From Polytrichum commune (Eukaryota > Streptophyta > Polytrichopsida > Polytrichales > Polytrichaceae), in the NCBI GenBank assembly GCA_950295325.1, contig OX485805.1, positions 24,603,501 through 24,663,500 of the forward strand: 60,000 nt of DNA, written 5' to 3'. The notes under the pieces are model-generated. The model worked only from the letters and a program-made list of their open reading frames with translations, was not told where the DNA came from and searched no databases. Numbering within the stretch: the first letter of the stretch is position 1; the number at the start of each line of letters is the position of its first letter. The translations under genes were made by a program, and so were the position numbers. This document shows, in pieces, positions 23,830 to 35,900 of the stretch.

Positions 23830-24066
23830 GACATGGAACTATCGCATGCGAGCATACCTCTCATCCATCCAACATAACAACTTGACCCCTTATAGGTTTG
23901 TGACCGACTCATCTCAAATAACTTGGACTAGAAATCGGGGTCTTCAAAGCTGATTCCATATCAAATCAACCAAAAAAAGAAAGTTAACCTCCAAACTTTT
24001 GCATATTATTCCAACATTAGTATGATGGATGAACGAGGTACACTCGCATGCCATAACTCCCTCTCA
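23830..24066 (+). mobile_element. MITE family B, copy 3
   Basis: The left GCATGCGAGCATACCTCTCA is answered by GAACGAGGTACACTCGCATG on the right, with pairing extending outward through GGAACTATC / ATAACTCC. The interior AACTTGACCCCTTATAGG and GTTAACCTCC match copy 2. Full inverted ends are about 30-45 bp. Confidence 0.75.
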
Positions 24067-24172
24067 CCATGTTGGTGGGGTAAAGGGTGATCACTAGAGG
24101 GTAGCATTTAGTATGCATCTTCCATGGGAAATAAAAACCAACGAAAGTAAACCACGACGTCCATAGATAACA

Positions 24173-24350
24173 CTATTGAGCAGTGTGCGTTCGTTCGTTC
24201 ATGTGATCTCTGAGAATATAACCATGGGATGCCCCAACCTAGTGCAAGCAGTCTCGACTCATTAAGTCTGAATGTGCACTAGGTTGTAACATCCCATGGT
24301 TATATTCTCAGGGCCCACATGAACGAATGCACACTTGCTTAATAATAATG
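24173..24350. repeat. Long hairpin upstream of the glucanase gene
   Basis: Arms 24173-24256 and 24264-24350 are inverted repeats with only small bulges. The core includes a perfect 21-bp pairing (24211-24231 with 24290-24310, starting TGAGAATATAACC). Outer pairing includes GTGTGCGTTCGTTC with GAACGAATGCACAC. The loop is very short. It may be a palindromic MITE, a source of small RNA, or both. Confidence 0.7.
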
Positions 24351-24365
24351 TTTGGCATCCCCTAC

Positions 24366-25371
24366 TATAAAAAAACCCCTAGTGTAAACAAGCATTCAGT
24401 GATTTACTGCAGTACTTTATACCTGCAATAGAGCACCGATTTGCTGTCTGCATGGCCATGTGCAGATAACTCGGTGAACTTCAATGACGGAAGGCCCGGT
24501 GTCACAGTATGCGGCGTCCGAGTCTTTTCATTCGATGACGTGTTTTTGAAAACCGGTGGCTTGTCGTCGTCGCGTTGGGATGAAGGTCTGATTCGATCTG
24601 CACAGGAGTTCACTGTAAGAGGTAACTTATTACATTCCGAGATGGTACTGCCGGTGGAATGCGCGTGAACTCATAAGATCCATCGGTGATTGTGCATGCA
24701 CGCACCCTGCAAGTTGAAGTGGCTTGGTCTTTACATGAAATTACAGCAGAGTTGATTAGTTACATGGAGGATCCGACCTGGGTCTCGCTTTTCCGGAGGT
24801 ACCAGATGGTTGGTTCTTTCTGCGTGGCTTCCGGTTGATTTGGGGTGGGCATCAAGCTTAAGGAACGAAAGGAAGGCAGGGCTCCCGGCCAGGTGGAAGT
24901 TGCTTCCTCCTGCCTTCATCAATGCTACTCGCTTAACTTACTGCCGTGTCCACCGAGATCGATATAACTTATTAGTAAGAGTGTATCGGTGGTTCATTCA
25001 CCAGAACCTGCACAATCTTGGCGGAAGAGGAAGAAGAAGATTTCCCAGTGGTTCAGGTTGCGGGAGCCTAGCAGGGCAATGATCACCACATTCTCTTTGA
25101 ATCTGTTAATGTGACACCGTATTCATGCGACAATAGTTCTCGGTGATATTTCTTATTGTCGGTGCATCATCTCCCGAATTAATCCAGCTGAGAGAAGCAT
25201 CAATCTTGTATATGCCATTGCTATTTAGTCTCAGCTGTGGATATTGAGCACATCATTGCAACGGTTTGGGGATCAGAGGGAATCCGGCCAAAAGATCTAC
25301 TCTAACCTGGACTTGATCTGTTCATACACATTGAGTCTGTGCTGATTCAATCTGCAAGCGAGGTGGTGGCC
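24366..25371 (+). promoter_or_regulatory. Probable promoter and 5' leader of the GH17 gene
   Basis: A TATA-like TATAAAAAAA at 24366-24375 lies about 1 kb upstream of the start codon. The stretch after it is more GC-rich and lacks a convincing frame, as expected of a leader that may include an intron (many plant leaders do). The transcription start is not determinable from sequence alone. Confidence 0.35.
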
Positions 25372-28340
25372 ATGGCAGGAGGAGGAGGAGCTGGGGCCTC
25401 ATGCCTTGGTGCAAGTGTGTTGATGGTGTTTTTTTTGTTGATAGCTGGGAGTACTGTGAATGGGTTAGGCGTGAATTGGGGTACGATTTCCATCAACCCG
25501 CTGCCGCCGGGCTATGTGGTGAAGATGTTGCAAGCGAACGGAATCAACAAGGTGAAGCTGTTCGACGCAGATTACAACGTCGTGAGGTCTATGGCTGGGA
25601 CAAACATCGAGGTTATGGTTGCCGCTCCGAACAATCTTCTCTCTACGCTTGCTAGTGACCTGAGTGCCGCCCAAGCTTGGGTGAAGGAGAATGTCACGCA
25701 GTTTATCTTCAGCGGTGGCGTCAATATCAAGTATGTCAATCAATTCCCTTCAACCTCCTACTCGCTAATGAAGAATGTCCACGGGGCAATTTGTTTGAGA
25801 TCGATCGCCAGTTGCAACAGATGTGTAGGACATGGTGGAAGTGCGAGTGAGTTTCCTTTTTGTTTCTGAATCCAACGGCATCATCATGTTCGGAGAAATG
25901 CTACAACTGCTCCTTTTGACAGCAGTAAGGGCTTTGAGATTGAAGGTGACGATGAACAGAAGGAGGCCATTGTCAGGGATGTGGATTTGTCGACTTTCTG
26001 TTTCAATCACAATGTGTTGACACAGCTTCAGAATGTGATGCGGAGATAGTCCGCCCTTTTCCAAGATGCTTCAGGAATGTAAAATGTTTTGCCGGGCTTG
26101 GTCGGTACTTCTTAAGTGCACTGCAAACATCTTCTTCGTCAAGCATGATTGTGCTTCCGGAGGAATGTCCTCAGTATTTCTCTGAAAGATGAAATCGGGG
26201 TATCTGAAATTGGAAGTGTTTACAGATGGAAAATGGTTTATTCCTCTGTTTTCTGAATTCAACGGTATCATGTTCGGCAGATGGTAGAAATGATCCGTGC
26301 TTGCGAGACGACATATCTGCACAAAGTCTGAAGGCATTAGAGATGTGACCTAGAATGTGATGATCATCATAATGGCATCAATTGTCAAGGTTATGGATGT
26401 GTCGACTTCCTATGTCATTTAGAAATATGTTCGACATAGCTTCAGAATGTCTGAACTTTGTGATCCTGGAATTGTTGTGCAGATGGGTAGCAGTTGGCAA
26501 CGAGCCCTTCTTGACAGCATACAATGGCAGCTACCTGAACACAACCCTACCCGCCGTTAAGAACATGCAAAGTGCTCTTGATCAAGCCGGTCACAGCGAC
26601 GTGAGAGCAATCGTCCCATTTAACGCAGATGTGCTCAACGGTGCAACATTACCATCCCAAACTAGATTTTCGAGCGCCTATCTCTCCCAAATAGTGCCGA
26701 TGTTGCAAATCTTTAACAGCACGGGGGCCCCTTTCAGTGTCAACTTGTACCCGTTCATAAGCAAGTACCAAGACCCTTCGTTTCCTCTTGACTATGCATT
26801 CTTCGATGGCACAACGAGCCCTGTTGTGGATGGTGCCAACACATACACCAATGCATTGGATGCAAGTATCGATGGTTTGGTTGCAGCTCTGGCAGCTGCG
26901 GGGTTCCCGAACATGCCTGTAATATTAGGCGAAATTGGATGGCCTACCGATGGCTCCCCATCTGCAACTGTGGCCCTTGCGGGAAAATACAACCAGGAGC
27001 TGATTTCTCACTTGCAGAGTGGGAAAGGAACGCCTTTGCGCCCGAACACGTTTTTTGAGTTTTACCTGTTCAGTCTTCTGGATGAAGATATCAAGAGTAT
27101 TCTTCCGGGGCCGTTCGAGAGACATTGGGGAGTGTTTTTCTACGACGGTGTGGCGAAGTATCCACTCAACCTCGCAGGTCTGTCCTTGATTCTTTCTCAC
27201 AATTCAGAGAGCCTAATCCTGTTCACCAAGAGTCTTGTGGATAACTGATGGGAAATGGAAGAGTCTCTCATGCAGTTAGGTAGTTTTCGCAGTTTGAGAT
27301 GCTAATCCATTCTGATGCTTACCTAAAATCAAAGAGGTCTTCGCATTGAGATAGTACTCCTGGTTGATGCTTACTAGGAATTCGTGGAGAACCGATGAGA
27401 AATTGAAGTGGCTGTGAAATTTGCAACTAGGGATGTTACAGTTTGAGCTACTAATCCTGTTTGATTCGTACTAAGAATCAAAGTGTTCCTCACATCCAGA
27501 CACTAATCCTATATAATGCTTATTAAGAATTCGTGGAGAATTGATGAGAAACTCAAGTGCCTCTGATACAACTAGGGAATTGACATTTGGATATACTAAT
27601 CCTCTGTGATGACGCTTAATAAGAACTGAGCTGTACCTCACATTAAGATATCAATCCTGAACGATGCTTGGTGACAATTCGTGGAGAATTGATGAGTTGT
27701 CAAAGTGTCTGTGATGCAATTAGGGAAGTTTCAGTCACTAAGCCTGTTTCAGGCTTACCAAGAGTCGAGAACTGTTGAGAAACTGAACAGTCCATCATCA
27801 ACAGTTGCACCAATCTCCTCAACAAGTACTTCTGCACTTGTTTGCTACTAGTGAGATACAGTATGTCTCAAACAGTTGAAGCTGCTGACACGTTGTCTTT
27901 CCTGATTTGCAGCTGGGTCGAACCTCTCAGCCACGACAATCAAGAGCGCCGAGTACCCACCCTACATGCCCGCACAGTTCTGTGTGATAAATTCAACTGC
28001 AGACATGACCAACTTGACAGACAACGTCGCTTACGCGTGCTCTCGATCCGATTGCACATCGTTGTACACTGGAGGTACATGCTCGAACTTGACAATGCAG
28101 CAAAATGCATCATACGCTTTCAACAACTATTTCCAGTTCCAAAACCAGGATCCCAACGCCTGTAATTTCGAGGGCTTAGCTCAAATAACCAGCACGGATC
28201 CGACAGTGGGAAGCTGCCGGTTTATGGTTTCCTTAATCAAACAGGCAACATCCGGGGCATCAAGGTCAAGTAGGCGTACATCCAGTGCCTTGATTGTGTC
28301 TGTTGTTGCACTTGTTTTAGGATTTCTCTGCTTAGCTTAG
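25372..28340 (+). CDS. Glucan endo-1,3-beta-glucosidase (GH17) with X8 domain and GPI signal, 3 exons
   Basis: Hydrolyses beta-1,3-glucan (callose) at the cell surface, wall or plasmodesmata. Exons 25372-25730, 26483-27177 and 27913-28340 join in frame to 493 residues. The first ATG in frame is 25372. Residues 1-31 form a signal peptide (hydrophobic VLMVFFLLIAG). The mature start GLGVNWGTIS is typical of GH17. The catalytic acid is E127 in WVAVGNEPF and the nucleophile E270 in ILGEIGWPTDG. Exon 3 encodes a Cys-rich X8 (CBM43) domain at about 373-455, starting QFCVINSTADMTNLTDNVAY, then a Ser-rich linker and a hydrophobic C terminus (ALIVSVVALVLGFLCLA) consistent with GPI attachment. Domain order matches plasmodesmal and wall callose-degrading proteins; which of these is not deducible. 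Both introns contain internal duplications. Confidence 0.95.
25850..26450 (+). repeat. Direct duplication inside GH17 intron 1
   Basis: Blocks near 25860-26040 recur near 26250-26445: TTTCTGAAT-CAACGG-ATCATG-TTCGG at the start, ATTGTCA-GG-TATGGAT(T)GTGTCGACTT in the middle and CAGCTTCAGAATGT / TAGCTTCAGAATGT at the end. Offset about 400 bp, diverged. Confidence 0.5.
27195..27800 (+). repeat. Degenerate tandem repeat, unit about 148 bp, in GH17 intron 2
   Basis: The motif TTCGTGGAGAA-TGATGAG occurs at about 27380, 27531 and 27679, with weaker versions at 27236 and 27768, each followed by an (A/G)ACTAGGG or CAATTAGGG block and a CTAATCCT... GATGCTTA block. Four to five diverged units fill nearly the whole intron. 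Confidence 0.7.
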
Positions 28341-29191
28341 ACTCGATCTCATCATCAATCTTCAGTAGTTGCTAGTGTACAGAATTTTTTTAAAGTGTAG
28401 GACTGGATTCAAGTGGAGTGACGGTGCATCTGTCACACATTTTTGTAGAGTTGAACCCCAAACCCAATTTTGTAGCAACAAATACACCATTTATGGTATT
28501 TAGTGTTACGTACACTATTTGCAAAGGGCTTAATCTAGATGCCTAGAGGACACTAGTATCATGCCCGCTAATTGCCAATGTGATTCCGTTTGTCAACATA
28601 AGTAACCTAAGTGAGAATAATCTACATTACGATATCTAGAGTAGCACATTGGGATACGTTAGATGATAGTCTTGCGTTTTAGTATGCAAGGGGAATTTTT
28701 TTTTGAGTGTACTAATGGCAAGTGTCATCTGTGTACACTTTAGTCAACTTGTAGACCATTGGGAAACATAGGCATGCACCTCATAAGCCTATTGAACATA
28801 CTCATGCCAAGGTATTAGTAAGCACACTCGAACGCCAAGTGTCATGAGACAACACTTATGGTGAAGTTGTTAATCAGCAATGAAACGTAGCATACGCTTC
28901 AAAATAGGGTAAGTGACACTATTATGCATGTGACACGAAATACCGTAGACGGTGTAGTGTTACGATGAGCTGCTGAAAGCCCCCTCAATATGTTCAAAAG
29001 GAAAGGGAGCAGTGGAGAGAAATTGGCACCCAGATTTTGAAGCAATTGAAGGGAATAAAAATTGCCTCATGCTTGTCCCACTCATCTGTTCTAGTTCTGT
29101 AATCTGTGAAGACTATGTGAAACTCTGGATGTATGTTCTTCAGATAATGGAGCATCTTCATTTTGCCTTGACATTTGCCAAGAATTGTGAT
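28341..29191. other. 3' flank of the GH17 gene and intergenic DNA
   Basis: Holds the 3' UTR of the glucanase and then AT-rich DNA with GTGTTACGTACACTATTT and GACACTATTATGCATGTGACA-like pieces that look like scraps of family D. No coding region supported. Confidence 0.4.
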
Positions 29192-29729
29192 AATACTACA
29201 CTAAATTTTGTATTTAGTATCATATGGTGTTTTATGTCACCATGGTGACTTTTCTAATGACACTTATGAATGAATTTACAAGTGCAGTCATCCCAAATTA
29301 CTCTTAGTTCATCCAAAATTCCAATTATTGGAATAGATTTTGGTATGTTTTGGTATACTCTAGCATTTCTGTATAATGAAAGATTGTTATGGATGATTGA
29401 AGTTTCGCTGACAAGTTACTAAGTGATAAAAAGTGCAACCTTGTGAATCCACAATGCCTACAATTTTTTACAATGAAGGATAAATAATGTTAACTTTACA
29501 TTTACATCAAATATGTTATTAAGTGTCACTTATTATTTAAAGTTTCATATTGTTATACTTTTATGCTTAATGTATTTCTTTTGCCAAATATAGATGTTCA
29601 TGTTCTATAGCGTCCAAATAACCAATTTGACCTTTGTTATCAAAAAATGAGATATATATTAAATAGTTATAGCACTGTGTAACTCCAAATAGTAAGAGAC
29701 ACTAAATACAATAAATCATGTAGTGTAAT
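29192..29729 (+). mobile_element. MITE family D, copy 3 (enlarged)
   Basis: The left end TACTACACTAAATTTTGTAT and right end GACACTAAATACAATAAATC followed by ATGTAGTGTA form an inverted pair. The interior shares TAAGTGATA and CAATGCC blocks with other copies. At about 538 bp it is longer than the 360-376 bp copies, so it probably contains extra inserted sequence. Confidence 0.55.
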
Positions 29730-29924
29730 GTTCACATCATTCCTCCAAAATTCTATGTCCAATAAAGTACCCATGTTCCATCGATCACAAATTAGGAACT
29801 TAAGTTGGAATTCATAGAGAAATGACAAGCTTTAAATTTGTACCAAGTTCAAGGAGACTTATGCTAAGTTGCCTAATTTGATCTACAAGGCAACACCTCG
29901 TGAGCAGAGTTGGTTAACCCCAAC

Positions 29925-30900
29925 GTTGCAAGGAAAGATAGGGCGGGGATTCTACTCTCCAACAAATTGGTTAGGCTAGTTATTGCACATGGGGCTTGAG
30001 GATAGAGTGGTTTGGATAATTAAAAGGTATTGAGGGAAGAAACATAGGGATCACATGTGTTTATGCACCTAATATCCCAAGTAATAAGAGACACCTATGG
30101 CATGTAATGGCAAACAATGTGCCTAAAGGTTGTAATTGGATAATAAGAGGGGATTTTAACATAATTGAAATACAAAATGACAAGTCAAATGATTGTGGGA
30201 GGGAAATTAGCGATGTGGAAAGGTTCAACTGGATTAAATTACTTATGACATTTCAAATTCAAGATACCTTCATCCATCAATGGGGGCCTATATTGTCATG
30301 GACCAATGGGCAAGTAGGGAGGGCACAACGGCTCGCATGACTAGATAGGTTTTACATCCCACAAAAGATGGGGCGGGACATTAGACAAACTTCTTACTTT
30401 ATTCATGGCTACTCAGTAGGGTTGGACGACTCTCCGCCTCAAAGGGTTCTTGGCATTGGTAAAGGAGAACTAAGAAGGTCCTCTTTTGAGTGGAATGTGT
30501 TGCATCTTAAAGGTGAAGTCACATATAAACTTAAGAGCATATGGGACATGATCCCGGACGAGGCACCATTCTTTTTTAACTTAGATATCTCTCTCGGTTC
30601 TATAGACAACTAAGCAAACAAAAGGCCTAGGAATTTTGGAAGAAGGAGCGTGATGTTAGGGCCAAGTTAGAAGTGGCCATTGTTGCTTTACATGGGGGCA
30701 TCTATGATTGTGATAAGCAAGGAGTGGTGAGTGAATTAAATGGATCATTAGACGGAATTGAGATTAGAAAGGCTAGGGGTGTAGCGATTAGGTCTAGTGT
30801 AAACTGGGACAAAGTAGGAGACAAGTGCTTGGCGGAATTCTTGAAGTCCGACAAACAAAAGAATTTTGCTACCATTATTTTGGAGCCATAAAAAACATAA
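29925..30900 (+). pseudogene. LINE fragment: endonuclease domain and downstream linker, decayed
   Basis: Reading across frames gives GILLSNKLVRLVIAHGA, then ITCVYAPNIPSNKRHLWHVM, then WIIRGDFNIIE and LSWTNGQVGRAQRLA, the usual order of an apurinic-type (EEP) endonuclease of a non-LTR retrotransposon (GDFN metal-site motif at about 30146-30163). It continues with QTSYFIHGYSVGLDDSP, FEWNVLHLKGEVTYKLKSIW and VGDKCLAEFLKSDKQKN, the linker before a reverse transcriptase. Stops and shifts occur (for example after AHGA and after RLA). The RT itself is absent. Different lineage from the minus-strand LINE at 43-50 kb. Confidence 0.75.
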
Positions 30901-32913
30901 ACGGAGGAAGGGGGTTGTCGATAGTGATGTTGGTGACAAAGAGGGTGACATCAAAGGAATTGGGAAGGGCAAGGACAAGGCAAAGCTAATGATTAAGGTG
31001 CTTACTAAACCACTGCCAAGGGCGTAAGGGACGTTGTTGTGGAGGAATTATTTTCTAACAGTGATGGCAATATCACGGCCATGGCAATGACACGTCTAAC
31101 TACCTCTTCCAAGGAGAAAACCAATGTCAATGAGAGTAGCAAGAATAAATCTTCCCACAAAACATCCTCAACCCATGTAGCTACCATCTAGACCAAAAAT
31201 GCACTTGTGATTGTAAATGGTGTAATCCATAGAAGCCTTGTGCATGTAACAACAAAAACACAAACAACAATCCCATTTGAATACATTGTGTGCCATTCAT
31301 GACTTCGTAACCACAAGTATAACCATAATGTGGAACTATATTTTTATAATCATGTGTAATTATGTAACCATGTTACCAATATGTTTCCAATATGTTTGAA
31401 GTAAGGTCTAACCATTATTATGGAATCTTGTGTTTATAATAACCATGAAAATGTGATGTATTATGTATATTTATTTGTGTCTATGTGTTCTAAACCAGAA
31501 TAATGAGATGGAAATCCCAAATGTAGATACGTTGAGAAGCAATGTGGTCAAGAATTCCTCTAAATATCTAATTCTCACAAATATTACAATGTGCATGTAG
31601 GTAGCATGTGCTACTGTTCATACCGAGTGGGTGGCGGTAACTCTTCTTCAATGTCACCATCTTCATCTTCTATTGGCACCAAGGAATCCCATAGATCCTC
31701 CTTCACACCTTGTGGTTGGTTGGAGAGGCCAACATCTTCTCCTTGGCAATGATGTTATCCATCGTGAAATGAGATAATCACTAATACGCTTCAAAGAATG
31801 TCCCTCACGGGAGCTTCCACATAAAATAGATTTTAAAATATATAAAAATAATTGAAAATAATTAAATTAACAATTTAGAAACTGCAAAGAATGTGCAGGC
31901 ATAGCTCATACAATCATACCCAGCTTTGATTCCATAATAAACTTATCAACAACTAAGCTTCATCGTACGATGAGCACTACTGTACTGAAATGATAAGAGA
32001 AAAGAACTGAGTGGTTTACATCTAATTTGCTAGAGTGACCACCGGGAGAATATTGTGGCACTAACTTAGCAGTTATGCTTGCAAGAGTGCATGACCATTT
32101 ACATCTAATGGCTTTTGATTCGTCTGCCTTGTTGCTAAGTATAGCTTGGACTTATCAACAGAGTCCAAAATGAAACACCTTATTTGGGACGATCTCATTG
32201 TGTATGCCAAGGTGGCATAGGAACATGTAATTAAATTTGGTAAGATTAGCACCTACTCGGCCACCAAATTCTAGTGGGAAAAAGACAAATGTAGATGGAA
32301 TCTTGTGGGATAATGTTCATGTGCCAATCAACTATTGGCATTTCAAGTGTTTAGTGGACGCATGGAAGTCTAGCAGCCCAAGGTTGCTTATGTTTATCTA
32401 CATCAGAAACACCACCAACCCACTATTATCTAGAACCTACTGCACGAGCAGTGTACATGGCAGTTCTGAGTGAACATTTTGACTTCTTTCTATATCTAGC
32501 CATTTTGATTACAACTATGTTTCCCTACTTCACAAGAAGTTGATGATCCAACAAAAACTCAAAAGTTCAAACATTCCACAACTTTGAGAGCCTGAAGTCA
32601 CAAGACCATTAGCTACTGGTCAATTTACTTCTCTCACCAAAAGCGTTTTGGTTCAAGTTATCCGGCAAAGTACGTAACTAATGTCACGTAGAGATTCCAG
32701 ATACATTTGTCAACTGCCCCTTTGGCCTGGGAACCTAGCTCAGCAACTAGTAGTGCACAGCACCATCCCTTAAGAGTGACATAAATGTTGCTATCCTGCA
32801 ATTAGATTTGTACAATTTTAACCTATGTTACAGCCTTCAGTGTTTGTAACTGATAGTTAATTACTAATATACAAATAACTGGCATTTCGTGCAAAATCGT
32901 GGAGGTCTGAAGT
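30901..32913. other. Intergenic, no gene recognised
   Basis: AT-rich, with many stops in all frames. 32160-32480 has text that could be a transposon relic but I cannot assign it. The 3' UTR of the minus-strand KASH gene lies just below 32914. Confidence 0.4.
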
Positions 32914-35900
32914 TTAGGTAGGAATGAGCTGATAATCTCGAGGATCGTTCAAAGCCCTTGCAATCGCCATTGCTAAAGGAATCGCAATCACTACACACAA
33001 TGAGCTTCCCAGGACCACCTCAGCATACCAGCAAACTTTTTTCCAGTTCCTTGTCACTAACTGGATGGGCGAGTATCGACCTAGGCCGCCACAGTGGTGC
33101 CACCCATTCTGTTGTTGTTTCTTCGCTGATGACGTGTCGATCAACGAGTCAACTTCTTCCTCCTCAGCAAAATTTCCAATCACAGACCCTTCGACAGCTG
33201 CACTGCAACTGCAACAAAGGCCATACTTCTTCACCTCATCCTCGTGTAGCAGGCTTGATAAACCACTTGAGAGCGGTTTCCCAGCTTCATATTTAAACTC
33301 TTTAACTGCTCGGTTTGGAGCACGTGATCTGCACCATGGAGGTGTCTGTTGACTGTTATTATAAGCACATGTGGAGCATGTCTGACAGTAAATATCACTT
33401 CCTCCAGAGCTGCTTGATGGAGTTGCCCTCGAACTGTGACCTTTTGAGAGACTCGAAAAATCAAGAGCTGCCGCTTGATCAGCATCCTGCTGGCTTTTCC
33501 TGCGGTTAAGGGAGACCATGTGGATTTCTCGAGGACTGACATCATCCGTAGTAGTGACTTCCTTTAATGGATTCACAAAAGATTCACGAAGACCACTGCA
33601 CCTTTCTTCCAGCTCTTCATCATCGGAGCTTTCAGCTTGGAAGGACTCATCAGATGCTATCGGGTTGTCGCGGACACTCCATCCTGCTTCACTTGACGTC
33701 TCGAGATCCATATCAACCAAGTCTGAGTTTTGTGGAGTTAACCCACACGACACCACATTGTCCTGGGACAATTTCATGTCCTGTTCCAACAAACTCCCCC
33801 TGGATTCAGAGGTTGACAGAAGTGTGCGCATAACTCGCTTGGGTGTGGAAAAGGGTAGAAAATCCTTGGCTGTAATGAGCGACTTTGAGTTCTGCAAAAT
33901 TTAGACACCCAGGCAGATCTTCAGTTTACGGAAACAGGAGTCAAAAAATGGAGTAGCAACTCCGATTCCCTAGCTGGGACTTGTTCGAGGAACATCCACT
34001 GCTGCGGATTGTTCCTTAAACAATCCCGCTTTCCTTTAGCATCATCTCTTACAGCAAGGTAGCACATAGACTCCAGGGACCTTGCTGATTTGGACTTTTC
34101 CCCTTTCATTGCCAGGATAAATGAAGCCGATAGAAATAACCAGAAATATAAATCTGAAGGTGCTTCAAAAATGAATAAAACTATTTTACCTCTTGCTTGG
34201 GACTGATGTTCAGATGAGCCAGGGAATTGTAGTGATGTGTGTGAGTGTTCACTTCTCCATGCGATGGAGTAACAAAGCCAAGGGATTTCTCATCATTTCC
34301 TTGAATTCCAGATACCAGACCTTCAGAGTTGTTCATTGTGGTGACAGTGCTTCTTTCCACGTTAAGAAGCCCATTCCTATTCATATTTGCAGGTTCGCTT
34401 CTACTATCCACACTCTGCTTAGACATCAACCCATCCTGTGAATTGATACTTGAGGCACGGCCACCAATACTACTGTATTCACTATGTGGGATCGCATCTG
34501 TGTTGTTGAAGCTTCCCAACCGTAATCGAGGCAGGATAACTTCGACTCCGTTTCCAAAACTGGGTCTCATCCGATAGGCTTCCTCATATTTACTATCTAG
34601 TTGAGCCAGGCCAGCATCATCTTCTGCTATTATACTAGTTGCAGTCTCTGTAAGTTCATACAAAATCTCAGATACTAAAGGAGTCATAAGCCTAGACGCT
34701 GCCTCATTATTAGACGCAGCTGAAGCATCCCTTGTAGCTTTTGAGGTCGGTACTTCAGTACCCTTGTCCTTCAAAGGTTTTGTTTCTTCATCTGTCATGG
34801 GATGTTCCATACCATATCTATCCAGTTGACTGCACAGAACAGGAGTGTACGCAGTCGAAGTCACAGGGGCTCGTGGGCGTACATACTTTATGTGACCTTG
34901 AACTAATCCAAGCACTTCCTGTTGCGATAAAATGCCATTCACTCCTGTGCTATGTGACGGAACATTCTCCTTTGCATCCACTGTAAACGCCAGAAATAAA
35001 TTTCAGTGATGTGAAAGGGAAAAAAATGGTGTAATGGTTCCAACAGAATGGACATCTCCAATTTCAACTTGCAACAACAAAACCAGTGAGACAACTAACT
35101 CAGAGTTTGTATATGTATATATATTTATATGTCAGAGATATAAGCATCTACACCACAAGACAAGGATCCCTTAAATCAAAATGCCCATATGGCAGGAGTA
35201 ATAAACTCCAACCTTAAATGGTATAGAAACCATTGACTTGCTTAGAGGCATAACTCATCAGGAAAAAGATCTCAATGAGGTCCTAGTGTCAAGAAAACAA
35301 CGATGAGGATTTGCAACTTACGTTTGTGCAAAGAAGACTCAGATCCTTCAGTTGTGGAACTTGATGGTGAGGTGCCCAAAACGCTACACCGAGGTGACTG
35401 TGTGAAGCCCATTCCTCTTGCAGGATATAGAGGTGCTCGCTTTACCCTCCTGCCAGTGCTTCGGGCAGGTGAAGGATTGTGCCTCAGATGCATGGACTCT
35501 GAAGTGGAAGCTGAAGCAGGCGAAAACAACATATGATTAGATTCTTGAGAAGTTGGACTCGCAGCACGTCTCGAGTTTGGAGTGATGGGACCGCTGCGGC
35601 CTCGACTCGTGGGTGTACTCGTCATGCTGACAGAAATTCGGATGTTATCTCCAGAAGATAACATCTTGGCGGTATGCAGAGCTTCACTAACAGCTGCCCT
35701 AACATGTGGCATTTTGTCGAGCCGGCAGCTATCCAGAGCCTGCAGTCAAGAAAAGAAAAGAAAAATGTCACTTATTATCACTAAAGAAATTGTCAGTTAC
35801 TATTCTAGCATGCCTTGCTATGCACATAAAATGCTGACAAACTCACCAAGCTGCTTGGTGTTATCCTGTAACTCAACATGACTTTTGGTCAGGAGTTGGT

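Noticed and set aside
33930-34094. A 165-nt exon of the KASH gene ending at a GTAAAC donor.
   Set aside because: It would leave a 38-nt intron before the last exon, too short for plant splicing; direct joining of 34190 to 33891 keeps frame.
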